In this document: one piece after another, positions 60,346 to 64,000 of the stretch | Position numbering within the stretch: position 1 is the stretch's first letter | Layout: every line of letters starts with the position of its first letter | Assembly: GCA_014871385.1 (NCBI GenBank) | Contig: CM026424.1 | Coordinates: 8,113,320-8,177,319 of the forward strand | Direction: 5' to 3' | Length of the DNA: 64,000 nt | Origin: Ceratodon purpureus | Lineage: Eukaryota > Streptophyta > Bryopsida > Pseudoditrichales > Ditrichaceae | Notes under the pieces: model-generated | The model's input: the letters and a program-made list of their open reading frames with translations, nothing else | Database searches by the model: none | Told to the model about the DNA's origin: nothing | Program-made: the position numbers and the translations under genes

Positions 60346-62372
60346 GCTTCAAAAGTTTGTCAAAATGATACCTTTACTACCACCTCAGCTTGCAAAAAGT
60401 CATTTTGGAGAAGATACATATTACATATCAGGGAGAAAGAAACATATTTGTTTAAATCTGAAAGAGAAGCCAACATTCCTCTACACACCAGCAAAGGACG
60501 CAAACTGACGAGCAAATATACGCTTGGCAAGATGGTTTTGGTTACCTTGCATCGAAGTAAAATCACAGTGACTATCGTCTCAAAAACAATTCAAAAAATT
60601 AAAATATCAATAAAAATGAAAATTAATAAGGCACACACTTGTTGGTGGAAGGACATAGCACAAGAAAGTTCTAGATCATCATCTATGTTTCAAAGCAACC
60701 AAATCAGGCTGTGTCTAAATCCAAGACTCAGACTGATGTCCACACTGGAATTCGTAGATAATTCTTCCCAGAGATCACCATGCTAGACCTTCCTAGATGA
60801 TTGTCGCCAACATGCTTCTCCTTCCTCAGCGTAGGCAGACGTTGCTGCAGCTGTGGTTGTATGCAGATCCTCCATACAAAGGTTAGCTACAGTTGCAAGG
60901 CTCCTCACAATTCTCCTCACACTACTCCTGTTGCGACCAAGCCCACAGCGACTCTGCGACGTTCTTTCACAGGTATGTTGGCTTCGGAGAAATCCTCCCT
61001 TGCCCCATGTATTAATGCTGATGTGCGGAGAAAGTCTAAGTTTGTTTCAGGATTGTCTTCTCATTACCTTGTTTAGTTTTGAGAGGGTTTGTTACTGGAG
61101 AGCAAGTTTAGAGAGCTTAGAAGGAAAAACTGTTCGTGGCCTTCAACAGGACTTTTCGCCTGCTAGGTGAGTTGCCGAAGCTTCTTAACTATGTGTTCGG
61201 GAGCCTATTCAGATGTTGTTCTGCTGTCTTTTATTTTCTCCTTTTCTTACATATCGAAATAGAGTTCAATCCAGAGGAAGATGTTGTTATGCTTTCTAAA
61301 ATCATTTCTTAGAACGTTGGGGTAGTTGAGCAGAACAGGCATACCGTAGGCATCGAAGCATTGGCCGTTTCGAAACAGCTCAGAGCCATGTTTATTCAAG
61401 TGGTGTGTCTCAATGTTTGTTTGCCTTGATGTCGGCGTCTACAGCGCTGCAGCTTCGGATCCTGCTAATCTAGATCAGTAGTTCTACTTGTTTTCCCAAG
61501 TTGCGTGGGACTTACGCATGTCTCTGTTGCTTACGCTTGCTCAACTCAGTACACCTCCTCACCTCCTCAGCACAAGGCTGGTCAAGCACAAGCCCATGTG
61601 TCTGCATATTGTAGCTCGAATAGACAATGTATTCAAGTTTGTCGATTCTCTTTTTAGCGTTGCTCGACATTGTTTCATACTGCAGATGAGTTTATTCTTT
61701 GCTACTATATGAAACAAACGTTTTCAGTCCTCTTTCATGTCCTTGGCCTATATCTGAAGTGCTCCGAATCAGAGTGACATTGTCTTACAACCGTGACATG
61801 TGTGTGTCACAGCACCTTCTCTAAAATGCGAGATGCTGTAAAGTAGAAGTTATTAGGAGGCTGGTTGGATTTCAGGGAATTAGAGGTCGTCCTCACAGTT
61901 GCCAGTGAGTAAAGGCTTCAGAAGTTCAGAGCGCGCCCTCAATGAAACATTCATTCGAGAAAAGGGATGTCTCTAACGTGAGTGTGTGGACATGTGAGGC
62001 ACTTCTTAGGTAGACTAGGTAGACCAGTATAGACTGCGTACTCTCACCAACTCCATCCGAGCTGGCTAAGGCTTAATGACCACCTTTGGACTTGGAGCTA
62101 GTGCTGACGGGTTATTCCTTATGTAGACTGGAAGGACCAAATCTTACTATTCCCTTGCTGTAGGCTTGTTTCGTAGGGAAGGGAGATGTTCAACACCTGA
62201 GCTGGGATTATGTCTTTGTATGCTACATGGTTATTGAGTAGGCTCTGTCCAATTGCTAACCTCTCAGAAGTTATAGCCTGGTGTCACATCGTTTTGAGCT
62301 TGCTTTTCTTCATCTAACCTTGGGACGATCATCGAAGACTAACTTGGGTAACGGCTGTTTTGTGATGTAGGC
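60346..62372 (+). repeat. Second copy of the GIF upstream block
   Basis: Matches 21346-23671 at about 97% by eye over the central part. It lacks about 291 bp (left 23271-23561) between two AGTT motifs, which suggests a deletion through short homology. The match stops at TGTGATGTAGGC, 13 bases or so before the place where the GIF start codon would follow; a foldback insert begins there. Confidence 0.85.
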
Positions 62373-63432
62373 CTCTTTACGATCAGCAAGACCGGTATCC
62401 TAGATTTCTCAAGGCCCTGATGAGGAGTGAGGACTATGCGTAATAAGCCGGGCCCAGCACAATCGAAAGAGTTTAGCGACCAAGAGTTCAGAGACGAAGA
62501 GTCCGACGGGAATTGTCAGAGCATATCGCGGATTTCGATTCAGTCGTTGGGGATGTGTGTGCAAAGTGTGCTTACATCATCCTTGCACTATTACATCCGG
62601 CGTCCATATGTCCGCTATCCCCAGCAGAACCAAACCAAACTTTGCACACACATCGCCAAGGACTGGATCAAAATCCGCGACATGCTCCTGACATTCCCCG
62701 TCGGACTCTTCGTGGCTGAACTCTTCGTCGCTCAACTCTTCGATTGTGCTGGGCCCCGGCTTATCTTTGCCCTTCTCCTGAGAAACAAGTCAGCTTTGTC
62801 AGAACGTATCATCTACGAAATTCAACGGTCATATTCTCGTCGAGAATCATCGGAGCTACGCTGATTCTTGTGGTCATTCAAGGGCCGCTCAGCATAACCC
62901 TCACCATCGAAGTTCTGAAGAGAATCCCATGAGGGCACGGTTATCCATTAAACACAACAATCTCACCTGCATTTTTGGAAACCGAAGAAAAAGATTATAA
63001 GGAACGGAACAAAAAATTGCAGGCCATTCAAACAGGACAGAAACCAGAAAACAGGTATGTCTGTACATTGCCTATCACTCACCTTCTCCATAAGTTTTTT
63101 CGCAGCATGTATTTCCTTCCAGATATTTGCCTCTCGATCCGACTCAGGTGCAGGAACCACGACGTCACGATGCATGAAGGGATCCCACGACGGCAACAAG
63201 CCTGACATGTCGTTCGAAACATTACAGTTTACCAACTCAGGCTTAATGCTTCCAGATTTCTTGCCCCTTTTTTGCTCTTTAGTGCTACCAGATTTCTTGG
63301 GCCTTATTTGCTCTTGCTCGGGAGGCTGGCATAACACCTGATATTCCGCATAGGACTCCTCATCAAGGCCCTGAGAAATCGCGGATAACGGTCTTGCTGA
63401 TTGTAAAGAGGAATACCAACACTTTTTATACG
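62373..63432. mobile_element. Foldback insert carrying gene fragments
   Basis: The insert separates the GIF upstream copy from GIF exon 1 copy. Its two ends are inverted copies of each other (62373-62450 and 63343-63410; shared GATTTCTCA and CTGATGAGGAGT-like text), and a second inverted pair (62442-62572 and 62640-62772) surrounds a 67-bp loop. It thus holds one gene segment in both orientations, the plus-oriented copy shortened by about 570 bp. No terminal motif of a known transposon class is evident. Confidence 0.75.
62640..63412 (-). pseudogene. Captured fragment of an unrecognised gene (two exons)
   Basis: On the minus strand an open exon (63412 to 63083) reads through QGLDEESYAEYQVLCQPPEQ, a repeated KKSGS(T/I) stretch and WKEIHAAKKLMEK to a GTGAGT donor. 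After an intron of about 305 nt a second exon starts at 62777 with EKGKDKPGPSTIEELSDEEF and stays acidic to about 62640. The retained intron shows that genomic DNA, not processed RNA, was captured. I do not recognise the protein. It has no start or end here. Confidence 0.65.
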
Positions 63433-63566
63433 ATGCCGAACAACAGCATGCCTCCCCATATGCCACCCTACGCAACCACCAACGCCACCACCGAAGTCGT
63501 CCAGAGGGTACGTAAAATCACGGCCAATGGAGCTCATTGTTGATCTTATGTCCATTTTAGTTGTAA
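63433..63566 (+). pseudogene. Copy of GIF exon 1 and start of intron 1
   Basis: Identical in structure to 23685-23818 with about seven differences in 134 bases. It keeps the ATG, 25 codons (two amino-acid changes, V to A and I to V) and the GTACGT donor at 63508. The rest of GIF is missing; a SEC8 segment follows. A transcript spliced from this donor into the next SEC8 acceptor would be out of frame and stop after four codons. Confidence 0.88.
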
Positions 63567-64000
63567 CAGTTGCTGTTCCATATTACGAGGCATTTGGTGC
63601 TTTACAGAAGCCATCGTAGATTGAACAAAGCTCCAGAAACACGCTATGTTTTGAGCGACAAATCTTACATAATTGAAGGTTGAAGGTAAGATCAGGCGAA
63701 GCGTGAACTGATACTACTGTTTTGGTCATGAGTTAGGTTGGGACAACATAACAATGCAGCCCCATCACCAGCTTCTTCTACAAGAAGAAACTCGACTCAT
63801 CATCCTCAAGGCCGCCATCGACGGATGAATAGTGCTCTCACCTCAGGCCTAGGTATCCTGGCTGAAAAATACCGGCTTCTTTCCAGTGAATGTCTGCGCA
63901 CTTTGAGAGTCGAAATGCAGCTCGTCTCAATTTTTCATCTACAGGTATGCATCTATTGGATAAAAGGCATTCTACTGAAATGATCTGGTTAGTTTCTTCG
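63567..64000 (+). pseudogene. Partial SEC8 copy (intron 19, exon 20), continues past the window
   Basis: From 63585 the sequence equals 8871-9286 with two mismatches in 416 bases and no gap, covering most of SEC8 intron 19, all of exon 20 (63737-63944) and part of the next intron. One of the mismatches lies in exon 20 and changes one codon. No earlier SEC8 exons precede it, so it cannot make SEC8. The copy runs off the window end. Confidence 0.92.

Noticed and set aside
1..64000. CRISPR arrays, bacterial operons, rRNA or tRNA genes
   Set aside because: None seen; the regularly spaced repeats found are transposon-internal or microsatellites, and gene structure is eukaryotic.

Overview
The window is nuclear DNA of a land plant. 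Three spliced protein-coding genes with plant-type introns (mostly 100 to 350 nt, GT-AG) sit in a large excess of AT-rich, transposon-filled sequence. The proteins are plant-type (SEC8 exocyst subunit, GRF-interacting factor, SINA-like RING protein). Moderate intron sizes and an intact-looking pogo-type transposase make me lean to a non-seed plant such as a bryophyte or lycophyte, but that is inference.

Layout. 1.3-11.4 kb: a complete SEC8 gene of about 26 exons (+). 13.3-21.3 kb: repeats, namely a TTAA-flanked element, a dispersed repeat block (A1), a small CACTG-ended element, a retroelement 3' end, and two tandem copies of a ~1.8 kb repeat (U1, U2) split by a MITE. 21.3-25.6 kb: an upstream block and a complete 4-exon GIF gene (+), followed by an inverted decayed copy of its last exon. 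27.8-34.5 kb: nested transposons. A 257-bp hAT MITE and a 4.75-kb hAT-type element, both with exact 8-bp target duplications, lie beside or inside copies of another MITE. The large element contains three tandem hairpins and a ~780-bp-arm inverted repeat. 36.3 kb: a Tourist-like MITE. 37.7-41.5 kb (-): a decayed NLI-interacting-factor (HAD phosphatase-like) gene with a 932-bp TTAA element inserted in its catalytic exon. 42.5-47.8 kb: a full-length pogo/CENP-B-like DNA transposon with terminal inverted repeats and one in-frame stop in its transposase frame. 50.5 kb: a 101-bp Stowaway MITE. 51.2-53.4 kb: the SINA-like gene (+). 54.5-62.4 kb: a second copy of the A/U/GIF-upstream block.

The right end is a rearranged duplicate of the left part of the window. 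After the second GIF-upstream block comes a foldback insert carrying exons of another gene, then a copy of GIF exon 1, then directly a nearly identical piece of SEC8 (2 mismatches seen in 416 bases), which runs off the window. The most striking observations are this GIF-SEC8 chimera, the TTAA element family with a likely autonomous member and back-to-back insertions, the element inserted in a coding exon whose empty site can be inferred, and the hairpin-rich hAT element.
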